Shown here: in pieces, positions 62,724-64,000 of the stretch | Numbering within the stretch: the stretch's first letter is position 1 | Layout: each line of letters begins with the position of its first letter | From: JAJFJD01 sp965228425 | Lineage (GTDB): Bacteria > Pseudomonadota > Alphaproteobacteria > UBA8366 | Length of the DNA: 64,000 bases | Direction of reading: 5' to 3' | Assembly: GCA_965228425.1 (NCBI GenBank) | Contig: OZ245815.1 | Coordinates: 2,666,001-2,730,000, forward strand | Notes under the pieces: model-generated | Database searches by the model: none | Told to the model about the DNA's origin: nothing | The model's input: the letters and a program-made list of their open reading frames with translations, nothing else | Program-made: the position numbers and the translations under genes

Positions 62724-63863
62724 TTAGTCTCCGAAAATTTCTTTTGTATGCTCGCCGAGTTGCGGCGCGCCCTTCGGTTGCGGCGGCCGCTCGCGGTCGA
62801 ACTGCAGCGGCAGGCCGAGCAGCTTGAAGACCTTGTCGTCGGTTTCCTGAAGGATGCCGAGCGCCAGTGTCTGTGGGTCGACCAGAACCTCGTCGATGCT
62901 CTGCGTCGGCGCGTTGGGTACGCCGACCGCATCCAGCTTCTCCTGCCAGACTTTTCGCGGTTCGGTCTTGAGGACCGCCTCCATCGAACCGTTCAGCGCG
63001 GCGAGGTTGTCCCAGCGCGTCAGGTTGGACTCGAACCGGGGATCATCGGCCCATTCGGGATGCCCGAGCGCGCCGCACATCTTGGTGAACAGGCGGTCGT
63101 TGGCGCCCGCGATCACAAGATAGCCGTCGGCGCATTCATAGGCCTGGTATGGCGCGATCCCGGGCGCTTTCGAGCCGACGCGTTTCGCGGGCTTGCCGGT
63201 CCCGTAATACCCGGCTGCATGATAGTTCATCCAGCCGAGGGCGGTCTCGTATAGCGATGCATCGACACGGCAGCCCTTGCCGGTTTCGTGCCGTTGGTTG
63301 AGTGCGGTCAACACGCCGATGACCGACCACATGCCGGTGCCCATGTCGATGATCGATGTGCCCACGCGGGCCGGTGGCCGGCCTTCCTCGCCGTTAACGC
63401 TCATGACGCCACCGCATGCCTGCATCAGCGGGTCGTAGCCGGGACGGTCTTTGTAGGGGCCGGCGTTGCCGAAGGCGCCGCTGTGGCAATAAATCAGGCG
63501 CGGGTTTAGTGGCATAAGGTCGTCGGCGGACAAGCTCAGCTTTTCGACCAGGCCCGGGCGCAGGTTCTGAACGACCACGTCCGCATTCTCCGCAATGTAG
63601 TCGCGCAGGCGGTCGACCTCGGCCTTGTTCTTGAAATCGACGACGACGGATTTCTTGTTGCTGTTCAAGACCAGGAAGAAGGACCGCATGCCCTCCTGAA
63701 CCGACGGCGGTCCCCATTGACGGCAATCGTCGCCGACCTCCGGGCGTTCGACCTTGATGACCTCGGCGCCCAACATGCCCAACACCCAGGCGCCGTAGGG
63801 CGCAGCCACACTGGTGCCCAACTCGACCACGCGAATGCCGTCTAGCGGTAGTTTTGCCGTCAC
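62724..63863 (-). CDS. CoA transferase, CaiB/BaiF (family III)
   Basis: A 379-residue family III CoA transferase. It begins MTAKLPLDGIRVVELGTSVAAPYGAWVLGMLGAEVIKVE, the standard start, and the catalytic Asp is Asp173 in GTSIIDMGTGMWS. GTG 63863 is chosen, with GGAGGA close upstream; a TTG five codons earlier sits on that site. It transfers CoA between acyl groups such as succinyl-CoA and an unknown carboxylate. The partner is the enoyl-CoA hydratase that follows. The last 137 bases of the window upstream hold only its probable promoter. Confidence 0.9.
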   Translation of the reverse strand: MTAKLPLDGIRVVELGTSVAAPYGAWVLGMLGAEVIKVERPEVGDDCRQWGPPSVQEGMRSFFLVLNSNKKSVVVDFKNKAEVDRLRDYIAENADVVVQNLRPGLVEKLSLSADDLMPLNPRLIYCHSGAFGNAGPYKDRPGYDPLMQACGGVMSVNGEEGRPPARVGTSIIDMGTGMWSVIGVLTALNQRHETGKGCRVDASLYETALGWMNYHAAGYYGTGKPAKRVGSKAPGIAPYQAYECADGYLVIAGANDRLFTKMCGALGHPEWADDPRFESNLTRWDNLAALNGSMEAVLKTEPRKVWQEKLDAVGVPNAPTQSIDEVLVDPQTLALGILQETDDKVFKLLGLPLQFDRERPPQPKGAPQLGEHTKEIFGD

Positions 63864-64000
63864 GATTCCTCCAACCAAAATATGAGCCGGTGCGGTCGTG
63901 CCGGATGGGTGGGGCCGTCCGCATAGGGGCTGTTTTTGCGGCGTTTCGGACCGCGAATTTCTTGATCCCGACTAAACCGTGCCGCTGCCGTGTCGTCAAA

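Overview
The window is GC-rich, densely packed bacterial chromosome. The genes point to an alphaproteobacterium, probably of the Rhodospirillales type and perhaps marine. The indicators are an HpnC/D/E squalene route with squalene-hopene cyclase, TRAP (TAXI) and tripartite tricarboxylate transporters, several TauE/SafE permeases, and many genes for organosulfur and CoA metabolism. I see no rRNA, tRNA, CRISPR array, phage gene or transposase.

Left part (1-14.7 kb): a C2/C3-sulfonate region. A TAXI-type TRAP solute receptor (cut by the window edge) diverges from a ComA-like phosphosulfolactate synthase homologue and an Ldh/ComC-type sulfolactate/malate dehydrogenase. After a co-directional minus-strand group (yhhQ, queC, an LLM flavin oxidoreductase, a gamma-glutamyltransferase) comes iclR-pta diverging from xsc. 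Xsc (sulfoacetaldehyde acetyltransferase) plus Pta form the known route from sulfoacetaldehyde to acetyl-CoA and sulfite. A cold-shock gene, a HAD phosphatase, a TauE/SafE permease and an omega-amino-acid:pyruvate aminotransferase (possibly acting on taurine) follow.

Middle part (14.7-31.2 kb): a hopanoid locus with three genes of the MEP isoprenoid pathway inside it. On the plus strand are a nucleotidyltransferase, a CDP-alcohol phosphatidyltransferase-like protein, hpnA, ispH and hpnH. On the minus strand are hpnC, a PhyH-type dioxygenase, dxs, hpnD, hpnE, shc and hpnG. hpnM (MlaC/Ttg2D-like) lies at the left edge on the minus strand and ispG at the right edge on the plus strand. Together these cover C5 unit supply, squalene formation, cyclisation, and the first two side-chain steps (adenosylhopane and its cleavage). 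The nucleotidyltransferase/CDP-alcohol transferase pair is translationally coupled to hpnA, and the transferase lacks the last aspartate of its signature motif. This is the best candidate for undescribed biochemistry in the window.

Right part (31.2-64 kb): short catabolic and stress modules. These are a VOC protein, a YciI/DGPF protein with an ECF sigma factor carrying a long C-terminal extension (ECF42-like), another VOC protein and a GST; MOSC; hyuB/hyuA hydantoinase; crotonase, MDR reductase and acyl-CoA carboxylase beta genes; a LysR-controlled cluster of TTT transporter (tctBAC), DUF3604/PHP-like protein and Cys-type sulfatase, which looks like a sulfate-ester or organosulfur scavenging operon; CpdA-like phosphodiesterase; a Rieske ferredoxin with its reductase; two tandem TauE/SafE permeases; HD hydrolase; aspartate dehydrogenase; two tandem MFS carriers; a REP-like inverted repeat pair; a TauD/TfdA dioxygenase; an ankyrin protein; and an enoyl-CoA hydratase/CoA-transferase pair cut off near the right edge.
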